Of a stretch of 64,000 nt of DNA, positions 1 through 8,339 are shown piece by piece. The first letter of the stretch is position 1, and the number at the start of each line of letters is the position of its first letter. The stretch is from Serinibacter arcticus. GTDB taxonomy: Bacteria; Actinomycetota; Actinomycetes; Actinomycetales; Beutenbergiaceae. The position numbers and the translations under genes are program-made. Under the pieces are notes generated by a model. The model was not told the origin of the DNA. It did not search any database and worked only from the letters and a program-made list of their open reading frames with translations. The stretch covers positions 930,001 through 994,000 of the forward strand of contig NZ_RHPJ01000001.1 in assembly GCF_004786095.1 (NCBI RefSeq). The letters are read 5' to 3'.

Positions 1-253
1 TGCGCGAGCCGATGTGCTCGATCGGCGTGTAGTCGTGGATGTGCCGGAACTCCTCGCGCAGGATCGTGACCTTCGTCATCATCTCGTCGAGACCGAACCG
101 GTAGGTCATCAGCAACCGCCGGAAGCCGAGCGCGATCTCCCGCAGCTCGGCGGCATCGGTGTCGGAGGCGCCCTCGCCGTCGATCTGCCGGAACATCTGC
201 GCGAGGTGGTCCAGCGAGACCGCGGGGGCACCCGGCTCGATCGGTTCGGTCAT
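1..253 (-). CDS. RelA/SpoT-type small alarmone synthetase, N-terminal part
   Basis: Partial gene: it starts at ATG 253 on the reverse strand and runs off the left edge after 84 codons. The protein contains YRFGLDEMMTKVTILREEF (about residues 48-66) and HIHDYTPIEHIGSR (residues 70-83), which match the helical N-terminus of small (p)ppGpp synthetases of the YjbM/YwaC type. Those enzymes transfer pyrophosphate from ATP to GTP or GDP in the cytoplasm during stress. The catalytic domain itself lies outside the window, so activity cannot be judged. The preceding reverse-strand gene ends at 386 and a strong hairpin separates the two, so it is probably transcribed on its own. Confidence 0.75.
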   Translation of the reverse strand, partial: MTEPIEPGAPAVSLDHLAQMFRQIDGEGASDTDAAELREIALGFRRLLMTYRFGLDEMMTKVTILREEFRHIHDYTPIEHIGSR

Positions 254-326
254 CTCCCCACCGTACGTGCCACCCCCTGCCACCCCCGCCCCACCCCCGC
301 CCCACCCTGCTGTCGCGAGAAAGCCC

Positions 327-359
327 CCGGGGTCGTCGTCGCGCTCACAACGACCCCGG
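327..359 (-). terminator. Hairpin terminator after the NitT/TauT binding-protein gene
   Basis: A perfect 10-bp stem, CCGGGGTCGT (327-336) with ACGACCCCGG (350-359), closes a 13-nt loop 26 nt downstream of the reverse-strand stop at 386. There is no clear U-tract, as is common in high-GC actinobacteria. Confidence 0.7.
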
Positions 360-385
360 AGGCGTTCGCGGCGGGGTGACGGGTG

Positions 386-1660
386 TCAGTCGGCCATCGT
401 GATCGACGGGTCGATGAACTCGTTCGTGTAGAGGTCCTCGGGGTCGACGGCGGCGTCCGCGGCCAGCGACCCCGTCTCCTGCAGGACCGGGACGAACGTG
501 GCGACCGTCTCGGCCACGCGGTCGCCGTCGATCTGACCGAAGACGCCGGAGGCCGGGTCGTCCGAGACCAGACCGTCCTCGACCTGCGCCGCGACGGAGA
601 ACGCCCCCACGCCGTCGGTGTAGGTCCAGGAGGTCTGGTACTGCTCCACGAGGTCCACGATCAGCGCGTTGGTGCGCTCGGGGTCCGCGAGGAAGTCCAG
701 CTGCGAGCGCTGCAGGATCGGGACGAGCCGCGCCAGGCAGTCGGCCTGCTCCGTGACGTCGGCCGCGCGGACCGTGATCGGCTCGGGGTAGATCGAGTAC
801 CCGAGCTCGTGCAGGTACTGGAACGCGACCGGCTTGTCCCACTGCGGGATCTCGTTCTCGTACACGAAGGGCTCGTTCGTGCCAAAACCCTGCTGCACGA
901 TCGAGGGGTCGGTGACGAACCGCTGCGGCGTGCCCTCGTAGGACGTGTCGATCTGGTCCATGCTCACGATGCCCTGACCGGCCAGCAGCGAGGGGATGAG
1001 CTCGCCGCCCGTGACGATCGTGGCGCCGGTGGCGGCGACGTCGGCGATGGTGGTCGCGTCGGGGTAGGTGGCCGGGTCCCACATGTAGATCTGCGGCGAC
1101 AGCGTGAGCTGGCTCGCGAGCGCGACGACGGGGCGGCCGTCGGCGTCAGCCCCGATCGCCTGGTCGGTGTTGACGGCGCCGATCAGGATGTCGGTGTCGA
1201 GGTACATCAGGTCGCTGACGCGCTGGAAACCGACGTTCGGGCCACCGGAGCGGACCTCGATCTGCACACCGGTGTCGGTGCCCTGGGCCACGAGCGTGCC
1301 GCGCACGGCCTTGATGTCGTTGTCGACCTCGTAGTCGGAGCCCACGAGCTCGTACATCCCGCCGTGCTCGGCCTGGGGCTGCCAGTCCTGCTGCATCACG
1401 ACGGTGGCGGGGCAGACCTCCGCCAGGTCGAGGGCGGAGCCGGGCTCGGCCGCCTCAGCCGTCTCGTCGAGAGGAGCCCCGGCGTCACCCCCCTGACCGG
1501 AGCCGTCGCCGGCGGCGGCGTCCCCACCCCCGCTGCACGCGCCGAGGGCGAGGACGAGCGCGACGGCGATCGTCAGGGCGGGTGCGGCCGCGCGCGTGCG
1601 CGGGGCACCGGTGCGCGACCGACGTGAGGGGACGGGTCGGAGCAGGGTGGGTCGGGTCAT
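386..1660 (-). CDS. ABC transporter substrate-binding lipoprotein, NitT/TauT (NMT1) family
   Basis: A 424-residue protein with a basic N-terminus, a hydrophobic stretch and the lipobox LALGAC, giving a lipidated Cys42. The mature part resembles NMT1/SsuA-type periplasmic binding proteins, which deliver small organic solutes such as taurine, sulfonates or pyrimidine vitamin precursors. Its partner permease and ATPase are probably the genes at 2634-4171, the only NitT/TauT pair nearby. They are separated from it by a pyridoxal kinase gene on the opposite strand. The substrate is not readable from sequence; the kinase neighbour makes a vitamin B6 compound or another pyrimidine/pyridine a reasonable guess. 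A palindrome sits just upstream of the start (1684-1702). Confidence 0.8.
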   Translation of the reverse strand: MTRPTLLRPVPSRRSRTGAPRTRAAAPALTIAVALVLALGACSGGGDAAAGDGSGQGGDAGAPLDETAEAAEPGSALDLAEVCPATVVMQQDWQPQAEHGGMYELVGSDYEVDNDIKAVRGTLVAQGTDTGVQIEVRSGGPNVGFQRVSDLMYLDTDILIGAVNTDQAIGADADGRPVVALASQLTLSPQIYMWDPATYPDATTIADVAATGATIVTGGELIPSLLAGQGIVSMDQIDTSYEGTPQRFVTDPSIVQQGFGTNEPFVYENEIPQWDKPVAFQYLHELGYSIYPEPITVRAADVTEQADCLARLVPILQRSQLDFLADPERTNALIVDLVEQYQTSWTYTDGVGAFSVAAQVEDGLVSDDPASGVFGQIDGDRVAETVATFVPVLQETGSLAADAAVDPEDLYTNEFIDPSITMAD

Positions 1661-1683
1661 GGTGGATCCGTTTCGGGCTCTGG

Positions 1684-1702
1684 GGAACCAGCCGGTGGTT
1701 CC
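1684..1702. promoter_or_regulatory. 19-nt inverted repeat between binding-protein and pdxY genes
   Basis: GGAACCA (1684-1690) and TGGTTCC (1696-1702) are perfect inverted arms around GCCGG. The element lies 24 nt upstream of the lipoprotein start and about 60 nt upstream of the pdxY -10 box, so it could be an operator or a 5'-UTR hairpin. No regulator is assigned. Confidence 0.4.
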
Positions 1703-1760
1703 TGGCGATTTCAGCGGCGGCGTCAGACTACCGCCGCGTTCCGCGACCGGCGGCCGGGCC

Positions 1761-1766
1761 TACCCT
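1761..1766 (+). promoter_or_regulatory. -10 box of leaderless pdxY promoter
   Basis: TACCCT fits TANNNT and is followed after 6 nt by the GTG start at 1773, so transcription would begin at or next to the start codon. No ribosome binding site is visible. Confidence 0.55.
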
Positions 1767-1772
1767 GGTGCC

Positions 1773-2624
1773 GTGACGATCCTCTCGATCCAGTCCTCGG
1801 TGGCCTACGGCCACGTCGGCAACTCCGCGGCGGTCTTCCCGCTGCAGCGCATCGGCGTGGAGGTGCTGCCCGTCTTCACCGTGCACTTCTCCAACCACAC
1901 GGGCTACGGCGCGTGGCGCGGTCCGCTGCTGTCGCCCGAGGACGTGCGCGAGGTCGTCACCGGCATCGAGGAGCGCGGCGCGCTCGCCCAGGTCGACGTC
2001 GTCCTGTCCGGCTACCAGGGTGGCGAGGGCATCGGCGACGTGATCCTCGACGCCGTCGCGCGCGTGAAGGCCGCGAACCCCGCCGCGATCTACGCGTGCG
2101 ACCCCGTGATGGGCAACGCGACGTCGGGCTGCTTCGTCGCCCCCGCGATCCCCGAGCTGCTGCGCGAGCGCGTGGTCCCGGCCGCCGACCTCATCACGCC
2201 GAACCAGTTCGAGCTCGGCTTCCTCACCGGCACGGATCCCGACACGCTGGAGTCCACGCTCGCCTCGGTCGAGGCCGTGCGAGCGATGGGACCCTCCACC
2301 GTGCTCGTCACGAGCGTCGCGCAGCCCGACCGCCCCGAGGGCACGATCGAGATGCTCGCGGTGACGCCCGAGGGTGCGTGGATCGTGCAGACGCCGCTGC
2401 TGCCGTTCAAGGCGAACGGGTCGGGCGACGTGACGGCCGCGCTCTTCACCGCCCACTACCGCCGCACCGGCGACGCCGCCGACGCGCTCGCGCGCACGAC
2501 GTCCTCGGTGTTCGACCTGCTGCAGACCACCTACGACTCCGGCGAGCGCGAGCTCCAGCTCGTGGCGGCCCAGGAGTTCTACGCGCACCCGCGCATGCAG
2601 TTCGAGGTCACGCAGGTCCGCTGA
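1773..2624 (+). CDS. pdxY: Pyridoxal kinase
   Basis: A 283-residue ribokinase-superfamily protein that phosphorylates pyridoxal (and related B6 vitamers) to pyridoxal 5'-phosphate in the cytoplasm. Supporting features are the N-terminal ILSIQSSVAYGHVGNSA, typical of PdxY/PdxK, the substrate region CDPVMGN, the TPNQFEL segment and the C-terminal ATP/anion-hole motif KANGSGDVTAALF, whose Asp is the catalytic base. The GTG at 1773 is chosen because homology begins there and a -10 box lies 6 nt upstream; the longer upstream reading is not protein-like. It converges with the permease gene, leaving 9 nt between stops. Confidence 0.92.
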   Translation: MTILSIQSSVAYGHVGNSAAVFPLQRIGVEVLPVFTVHFSNHTGYGAWRGPLLSPEDVREVVTGIEERGALAQVDVVLSGYQGGEGIGDVILDAVARVKAANPAAIYACDPVMGNATSGCFVAPAIPELLRERVVPAADLITPNQFELGFLTGTDPDTLESTLASVEAVRAMGPSTVLVTSVAQPDRPEGTIEMLAVTPEGAWIVQTPLLPFKANGSGDVTAALFTAHYRRTGDAADALARTTSSVFDLLQTTYDSGERELQLVAAQEFYAHPRMQFEVTQVR

Positions 2625-2633
2625 CGCAGGCCC

Positions 2634-3437
2634 TCAGCGCCCGTACCAGCGTCCCACCACGAACCGGTCCAGGGCCGCGAACACCGAGAACACCAGCACG
2701 CCGAACAGCGCGGTCAGCCCGACGGCGGTCAGCAGCGCCTCCATGTTCAGCCGGAGCGTGTAGACGCGCAGCAGGCCGCCGATCCCGACCTCGCCCTGCT
2801 GGAAGAAGAAGTCCCCGACGATCGCGCCGATCACGCTGAGCCCTGCCGCCGTCCGCAGCCCGGTGAAGATCGACGGGACGGCGGCCGGTGCCTGCAGCTT
2901 CACCAGCCGCTGCCAGCGCGAGGCGCGCGCGAGCGTGAACAGGTCGTGCGAGGCCGGGCTGGGCGCCGCCGTCAGGCCGAAGAAGGTGTTGGAGATGAGC
3001 GGGAAGATCGCGATGATGACCGCGACCACGACGCGTGCGGGGATCCCGTAGCCGAACCAGATCCCGATCAGCGGCGTCAGCGCGAGGATCGGGATCGTCT
3101 GCAGGATGACGGCGTAGGGGTACAGGATCCGCTCGACCCACCGCGACTGCGCCATCAGCACGGCCCACACCAGCCCGACGACGACGGCGATCGCCAGCCC
3201 CACCAGCGCCACCAGGGTGGTGCGTCCCAGGGCGGCGAGCATCGGCGTCATGATCGTGGGGTTGCCGAGCGTGCCGAGCACCTGGGTCGGCGGCGGCAGC
3301 AGGAACCGCCGCTCCGGGGTGAGGACCACGAGGCTCACGAACGTCCACACGAGGCCGATCCCGAGCAGCGCCGCTACCACCGAGGTCGCCTGTGTGAGCC
3401 AGCCGGGGAGGCTGCGCGACGCCGTCGGGCCGGTCAC
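2634..3437 (-). CDS. ABC transporter permease, NitT/TauT type
   Basis: A 267-residue inner-membrane protein with about six transmembrane segments and the EAA-loop region around ARASRWQRLVKLQAPAAVPS, typical of SsuC/TauC-like permeases. It starts at GTG 3437, overlapping the ATPase stop by 4 nt (GTGA), which implies translational coupling. With the ATPase at 3434-4171 and the lipoprotein at 386-1660 it should form one importer. Confidence 0.88.
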   Translation of the reverse strand: MTGPTASRSLPGWLTQATSVVAALLGIGLVWTFVSLVVLTPERRFLLPPPTQVLGTLGNPTIMTPMLAALGRTTLVALVGLAIAVVVGLVWAVLMAQSRWVERILYPYAVILQTIPILALTPLIGIWFGYGIPARVVVAVIIAIFPLISNTFFGLTAAPSPASHDLFTLARASRWQRLVKLQAPAAVPSIFTGLRTAAGLSVIGAIVGDFFFQQGEVGIGGLLRVYTLRLNMEALLTAVGLTALFGVLVFSVFAALDRFVVGRWYGR

Positions 3438-4171
3438 GAGGCCTCCTCCAGCAGCGCCGACACCCGGCCGGCGACGGCGGCGAACTCGGCGCTGTAGCGC
3501 AGCTCGGGCGGTCGCGGGTGCGGCCACGGCACGGCCACCTCGGCGGCGATCCGCCCCTGCCCCATGACGAGCACGCGGTCGGACAGGTAGACGGCCTCGT
3601 TGACCGAGTGCGTGATGAACAGCGCGCCGAACTCCGCGCGCGCGAACAGGTCCTGGAGCAGCGTCTGCAGGCTGAGACGGGTGATCTCGTCGAGCGCGCC
3701 GAACGGCTCGTCGAACAGCGCCAGGTCCGGCTGCGCCACGAGCGCCCGCGCGATCGAGACGCGCATCCGCATCCCGCCGGACAGCTGGCGCGGGTGCTTC
3801 GCCGCGGCATCGGCGAGGCCCACGGCGTCGAGCACCTCGAGGGCCCGCGTGCGCCGCTCCGCGCGCGGCACGTGCCGGAGCTCGCCGACGAGCTCGACGT
3901 TGCGCAGGGCCGTGCGCCACTCCAGCAGGGTCGGGTCCTGGAAGACGAACGACGTGGTGTCGGCGGTGACGGTGAGCTCGCCCTCGCTCGGGGCGATGAG
4001 CCCGGCCGCCAGGCGCAGGATCGTGGTCTTGCCGCAGCCCGAGGGCCCCACCAGGGTCACGAGCTCACCGGGGGCGACGGTCAGGTCGATGCCGGTGAGC
4101 GCCGTCGTCCCGTCCTCGAACGTCTTGGACACGCCGGTCAGGCGCAGCGTGCCGGGGGATTCTGGCGTCAC
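3434..4171 (-). CDS. ABC transporter ATP-binding protein, NitT/TauT type
   Basis: A 245-residue ATPase with Walker A GPSGCGKTT (about 42-50), signature LSGGMRMRVSIARAL, Walker B LALFDEPFGALDE and a switch His in FITHSVNEA. It belongs to the SsuB/TauB subfamily and energises the permease encoded immediately downstream. The GTG start at 4171 lies 6 nt after a -10-like TAGGCT, so it appears to have its own leaderless promoter although it follows gntR by only 9 nt. Confidence 0.9.
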   Translation of the reverse strand: MTPESPGTLRLTGVSKTFEDGTTALTGIDLTVAPGELVTLVGPSGCGKTTILRLAAGLIAPSEGELTVTADTTSFVFQDPTLLEWRTALRNVELVGELRHVPRAERRTRALEVLDAVGLADAAAKHPRQLSGGMRMRVSIARALVAQPDLALFDEPFGALDEITRLSLQTLLQDLFARAEFGALFITHSVNEAVYLSDRVLVMGQGRIAAEVAVPWPHPRPPELRYSAEFAAVAGRVSALLEEAS

Positions 4172-4177
4172 GCCGCA

Positions 4178-4183
4178 AGCCTA
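4178..4183 (-). promoter_or_regulatory. -10 box of leaderless ATPase promoter
   Basis: On the reverse strand TAGGCT is followed after 6 nt by the GTG start at 4171. Its first three bases are the stop codon of gntR. The spacing equals that at pdxY, mutT and the Rsm22-like gene. Confidence 0.5.
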
Positions 4184-4924
4184 GGCGCGGCCGGTCTTGC
4201 GGACGGGTCCGTCCGGCTCGGGGACGTCCCCCAGCGCCCCCTCGGCCAACGCGCTGCGGTGGGCCTCGAGCACGATGCCGCGCACCGCCTCCTCCGCAGC
4301 CGCGCCGTCGCGGTCCAGGAGCGCCCCGGCCGCGATCTCGTGCAGGTCGAGGGCCTCGGCCACGGGTTCGGACGGCGAGAGGCCGAGCCGTGTGCGGCCC
4401 GCGAGCACCTCGCCGATCACGTCCCCCAGGGTGCCCGCGAACATCTCGTTCCCGCTGGAGCGCAGGATGAGCGTGTGGAACTCGATGTCCACGGCGAGGT
4501 ACTCGGGGCTCTCGCCGAGACCGGCGCTCCCGAGCTCGCGGAGCCGGGCCGCGAGGGCCGCGAGGCGGTCGCGCTCGTCGTCGTCCGCATGCGTGGCGGC
4601 CAGCCGCGCCGCGACGGGCTCGATCGCCACGCGCAGCTCCATCAGCGCGCCGAGCTCGCGCTGACGCGCGGGTCCGGCGAGGTTCCAGGTGATGAGGCGG
4701 ACGTCGAGCGCGTTCCACTCGCTGCGCGGCCGCACGGTCAGCCCGACCCGGCGGCGAGGCGCCACCATGCGCATGGACTCCAGCACGCGCACCGCCTCGC
4801 GCACGACGGAGCGGGAGACCTCGTAGCGCTCCTCGAGCCCGGCGATCGTCAGCACCGTCGCGGGCCGGATCTCGCCCCAGGCGATGGATCGCCCGAGGTC
4901 GTCGAGCACACCGGTGTGCAGCAC
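4181..4924 (-). CDS. gntR: GntR-family transcriptional regulator with FCD domain
   Basis: A 247-residue protein. Residues 1-70 form the winged helix, with SRSVVREAVRVLESM as the recognition segment, and residues 90-225 form an FCD effector domain with metal-ligand-type residues in AVDIEFHTLILRSSGN. The gene is divergent from gntP, and a palindrome with a GT-N3-AC core lies between them. Such regulators normally repress sugar-acid genes and are released by gluconate or a related acid; that effector is inferred from the neighbours. Start is GTG 4924. Confidence 0.87.
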   Translation of the reverse strand: MLHTGVLDDLGRSIAWGEIRPATVLTIAGLEERYEVSRSVVREAVRVLESMRMVAPRRRVGLTVRPRSEWNALDVRLITWNLAGPARQRELGALMELRVAIEPVAARLAATHADDDERDRLAALAARLRELGSAGLGESPEYLAVDIEFHTLILRSSGNEMFAGTLGDVIGEVLAGRTRLGLSPSEPVAEALDLHEIAAGALLDRDGAAAEEAVRGIVLEAHRSALAEGALGDVPEPDGPVRKTGRA

Positions 4925-4984
4925 GCGATCTCCTTCGGTGACGTCGGGGCCTCATCGTAGGTCGGGGCCGCCAAAGATCTGCCT

Positions 4985-5005
4985 ATTGTAAAAGTCATAC
5001 TTTTC
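4985..5005. promoter_or_regulatory. Candidate GntR operator overlapping divergent promoters
   Basis: AAAAGT (4991-4996), CAT, ACTTTT (5000-5005) is a perfect inverted repeat with the GT-N3-AC core typical of FadR/FCD-type GntR regulators. It lies in the only AT-rich part of the 187-nt divergent gap. TATTGT (4985-4990) on the forward strand and TACAAT (4991-4986) on the reverse strand are -10-like, so binding would block both promoters. Confidence 0.65.
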
Positions 5006-5111
5006 TGCCAGAGTCCTCGCGACCCCCTCGGCGGGTCTGGTCACGCACCGCCACGAGTGCCACGCTCGGGGCCACGCCTGCACCGCCGCACCACGATCAA
5101 CGGAGATCCTC

Positions 5112-6491
5112 ATGGACGACTGGACCCAGACACTGGGCGCTGGGCCCCTGCTGCTCATCGCGGCAGGAGCGATCGCGCTGATCCTCTTCCTCGTCATCAG
5201 GCTGAAGGTGCACGCCTTCCTGACGCTGATCATCGTGTCGCTGCTGACCGCCGTCGCCACCGGCGTGCCGCTCGAGGCGATCGTCAGCGAGCTCACCGGC
5301 GGCTTCGGCGGCACCCTCGGCAGCGTCGCGCTCCTGGTCGGACTCGGCGCGATGCTGGGGAAGCTGGTGGAGCACTCCGGCGGCGCCAAGGTGCTGTCCG
5401 ACGCCCTCATCAACCTCTTCGGCGAGAAGCGCGCCGTGCTCGCGCTGGGTGTCGCGAGCCTCATCTTCGGCTTCCCGATCTTCTTCGACGCCGGCCTCGT
5501 GATCATGCTGCCGGTCATCTTCGCCGTCGCCCGGCGCATGGGCGGCACCAACGTGCTGCTGTACGGGATCCCCGCCGCGGCTGCGTTCTCGGTCATGCAC
5601 GTCTTCGTGCCCCCGCACCCCGGGCCGGTCTCCGCCTCCGAGTTCTACGGCGCCAACCTCGGCCTCGTCCTGCTGCTCGGCCTCGTGATCGCGATCCCGA
5701 CCTGGTACCTCACCGGTTACCTGTGGGGGCGCTTCGTCGGCTCCCGGCTGCAGCTCCCGGTCCCCACGCTGTTCGGCCAGCTCGACAACGACCAGCCCAC
5801 GCACCCGCCCCGGGTCGGCACGGTCCTGACCGTCATCCTGCTGCCGCTCGTCCTGATCTTCCTCAACACGGGCCTGTCGACGCTCTCAACCGCCGGCGTC
5901 GTGGACGGCGACGCGACCTGGGTCAAGGCGCTCGTCATGATCGGCAGCTCCCCCGTCGCGCTGCTCATCTCGGTTCTCGTGGCGAGCATCGCGCTCGGCA
6001 CGCGCCGCGGCGAGAACGGCACCGCGCTGGAGAAGATCCTCGACTCCGCGCTCGGCCCCGTCGCCTCCGTCATCCTCATCACCGGCGCCGGCGGCATGTT
6101 CGGCGGGATCCTGCGCGCGTCGGGCATCGGTGACGCGCTGGCCGACGCGCTCGGCGACATCGGCCTCCCGGTCATCGTGGCCGCCTACGTCGTCGCCCTC
6201 ATCCTGCGCCTCGCGCAGGGCTCGGCGACCGTCGCGCTCGTCACCGCCGCCGGTCTGATGGCCCCGGCCGTGGCCGCCGGCGACTTCTCCCCGCTGCAGA
6301 TCGCCTGCATCACGCTCGCGACGGCGGCCGGCTCGGTCTTCGCCGGGCACGTCAACGACTCGGGCTTCTGGCTCGTCGGACGACTCATGGGCATGAGCGT
6401 CAAGCAGACGCTGCAGACGTGGACCATCCAGCAGGCCCTGGAGTCCGTGTTCGCCTTCGCGCTCATCGGTGCCCTGTTCCTCGTCGTCTAG
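5112..6491 (+). CDS. gntP: Gluconate/idonate permease, GntP family
   Basis: A 459-residue, very hydrophobic protein with about 12 transmembrane segments and GntP-type signatures such as GLGAMLGKLVEHSGGA, FGFPIFFDAGLVIMLP and GHVNDSGFWLVGRLMGMS. It imports gluconate or L-idonate by H+ symport. It is the first gene of the forward operon gntP-idnO-idnD-gntK. A GGAG-type ribosome binding site (5102-5105) precedes ATG 5112. Control by the divergent GntR is likely. Confidence 0.92.
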   Translation: MDDWTQTLGAGPLLLIAAGAIALILFLVIRLKVHAFLTLIIVSLLTAVATGVPLEAIVSELTGGFGGTLGSVALLVGLGAMLGKLVEHSGGAKVLSDALINLFGEKRAVLALGVASLIFGFPIFFDAGLVIMLPVIFAVARRMGGTNVLLYGIPAAAAFSVMHVFVPPHPGPVSASEFYGANLGLVLLLGLVIAIPTWYLTGYLWGRFVGSRLQLPVPTLFGQLDNDQPTHPPRVGTVLTVILLPLVLIFLNTGLSTLSTAGVVDGDATWVKALVMIGSSPVALLISVLVASIALGTRRGENGTALEKILDSALGPVASVILITGAGGMFGGILRASGIGDALADALGDIGLPVIVAAYVVALILRLAQGSATVALVTAAGLMAPAVAAGDFSPLQIACITLATAAGSVFAGHVNDSGFWLVGRLMGMSVKQTLQTWTIQQALESVFAFALIGALFLVV

Positions 6492-6520
6492 CACGTCAGC
6501 CAGCACCCGGAAGGATCCTC

Positions 6521-7306
6521 ATGACCTCCCCGACATCCCCCACCTCCCTGTTCGACCTCACCGACCGGCTCGCCCTGGTCACCGGCTCCTCGCGCGGCCT
6601 CGGTCTCGCGATGGCCGGCGGGCTGGCTGATGCCGGCGCCCGCGTCATCCTGCACGGCCGCAACACCGAGCGTCTGGCGGCCGCGGCCGTCGCGATCGGC
6701 GAGCGGACGGGCCGCACCCCGGCCACCGTGACGTTCGACGTGACGGATCCGGCCGCCGTCGCCGAGGCCGCCGCGGCGCTGCTGGAGCAGCACGGCACGC
6801 CCGACGTCCTCGTGAACAACGCGGGCATCCAGCGCCGGGCACCGTTCGCCGAGTTCCCGGTCGCCGACTGGGACGCCGTCATCGCCGCGAACCTCTCCAG
6901 CGCGTTCTACGTCTCGCGCCACCTCGTGCCGGCGATGGTCGAGCGCGGCTCTGGCAAGGTCGTCAACATCGCCTCGGTGCAGTCGCTCCTGGCGCGTCAG
7001 ACCATCGCGCCGTACTCGGCCTCCAAGGGCGGGCTGGCCGCGCTGACCAAGGGCATGGCGGCCGACCTCGCCCGTCACGGCATCCAGGTCAACGCCATCT
7101 CGCCCGGCTACTTCGCCACCGAGATGAACCAGGCGCTCGTCGCCGACGAGGAGTTCACGGCCTGGGTCACGCAGCGCACGCCGGCGCAGCGGTGGGGTCG
7201 GGTCGAGGAGCTGATCGGCACGCTCGTCTACCTCGCCGGGGACGCCTCGTCGTTCGTCTCGGGACAGAACATCTTCGTCGACGGCGGCATGACGGCGGTG
7301 GTGTGA
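6521..7306 (+). CDS. idnO: Gluconate 5-dehydrogenase (5-keto-D-gluconate reductase), SDR family
   Basis: A 261-residue classical short-chain dehydrogenase. It has TGSSRGLG for the dinucleotide, NNAG in the core, catalytic Ser in NIASVQS and Tyr-Lys in YSASKGG. In the L-idonate pathway this enzyme reduces 5-ketogluconate to D-gluconate. ATG 6521 is chosen for its AAGGA ribosome binding site and because similarity starts there. The following idnD begins 1 nt after its stop. Confidence 0.88.
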   Translation: MTSPTSPTSLFDLTDRLALVTGSSRGLGLAMAGGLADAGARVILHGRNTERLAAAAVAIGERTGRTPATVTFDVTDPAAVAEAAAALLEQHGTPDVLVNNAGIQRRAPFAEFPVADWDAVIAANLSSAFYVSRHLVPAMVERGSGKVVNIASVQSLLARQTIAPYSASKGGLAALTKGMAADLARHGIQVNAISPGYFATEMNQALVADEEFTAWVTQRTPAQRWGRVEELIGTLVYLAGDASSFVSGQNIFVDGGMTAVV

Positions 7307-7307
7307 G

Positions 7308-8339
7308 GTGCGCGCCGTCGTCATCGAGCAGGCCCGTCACGTCGAGGTCCGCGACCTCCCCGACCCGCGGCCCGGTCCCGACCAGGTGCTGCTGCGCGTC
7401 GCCTACGTGGGCATCTGCGGGTCGGACCTGAACTACTACCACCGGGGCGCCACGGGCGAGTACGCGCTGCGCGAGCCGCTCGTGCCCGGCCACGAGCTCT
7501 CGGCCACGGTCGAGCTCGACCCCACCGGCGCGCTGGCTCCCGGCACGCCCGTCACGGTGCACCCGGCCCGGTTCGGCGAGCCGGTGCCGGGTCTCGCCGA
7601 CGCCCCGCACCTGTGGCCCGGCGGCTCCTACCTGGGCAGCGCGGCCACCTGGCCCCACACGCAGGGGGCCGCGTGCGAGCTCCTCGTGGTCGAGCGGTCC
7701 ATGGTGCGGGTCCTGCCGCCCGGCCTGACGCTGCGTCTGGCCGCGCTCGCCGAGCCGCTCGCGGTGGCGCTGCACGGCATCGCGCTGGGCGGCGGGGTCG
7801 TCGGACGGCGCGTGCTCGTGTCGGGCGCCGGCCCGATCGGGCTGCTCGCCGTCGCGGCGTGCGTCGCCCAGGGGGCGAGCGAGGTGGTCGCGAGCGACGT
7901 GCTCGCCGCACCGCTGCAGCGCGCCCGTGCGCTCGGGGCGGCCGCGACCGTCAACCTCACCGAGGAGGAGGTCCCCGCGTCGTCGTTCGACGTGGTCCTG
8001 GAGTGCTCCGGGGCCGCGGCCGCCGTGACCACGGCGGTCAGCGCCGCACGCCGCCGCGGCACCGTGGTCCAGCTCGGCATGCTCGCGGGCGAGCCCCGAC
8101 CGATCAACCTCGCCCCGATGCTCGCCAAGGAGCTGACGATGGTGGGCACGTTCCGGTTCGCCGACGAGATCGACGACGCCGTGGCCGTGCTCGCCGCCCA
8201 CCCGGGGCTCGAGTTCGTCATCACCCACGAGTTCGGGATCGACGACGACGCGGTGCTCGCCGAGGCGTTCACCACGGCGCGCGACGGCGACGCGTCCGGC
8301 AAGGTCCTGCTGCGGCTGGCAGGATCGAGCCGTGGCTAG
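7308..8339 (+). CDS. idnD: L-idonate 5-dehydrogenase-like zinc alcohol dehydrogenase
   Basis: A 343-residue MDR-superfamily protein with the catalytic-zinc segment GICGSDLNYYHRG, the GHE motif in LVPGHELSATVE and the Rossmann motif GAGPIGLLA. The segment YLGSAATWPHTQGA matches the YxGSA..PHxQG region characteristic of IdnD. It should oxidise L-idonate to 5-ketogluconate, feeding IdnO. The four-cysteine structural zinc loop usual just before that segment is absent: residues around 85-105 contain no Cys. It starts at GTG 7308 and overlaps gntK by 8 nt. Confidence 0.82.
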   Translation: MRAVVIEQARHVEVRDLPDPRPGPDQVLLRVAYVGICGSDLNYYHRGATGEYALREPLVPGHELSATVELDPTGALAPGTPVTVHPARFGEPVPGLADAPHLWPGGSYLGSAATWPHTQGAACELLVVERSMVRVLPPGLTLRLAALAEPLAVALHGIALGGGVVGRRVLVSGAGPIGLLAVAACVAQGASEVVASDVLAAPLQRARALGAAATVNLTEEEVPASSFDVVLECSGAAAAVTTAVSAARRRGTVVQLGMLAGEPRPINLAPMLAKELTMVGTFRFADEIDDAVAVLAAHPGLEFVITHEFGIDDDAVLAEAFTTARDGDASGKVLLRLAGSSRG

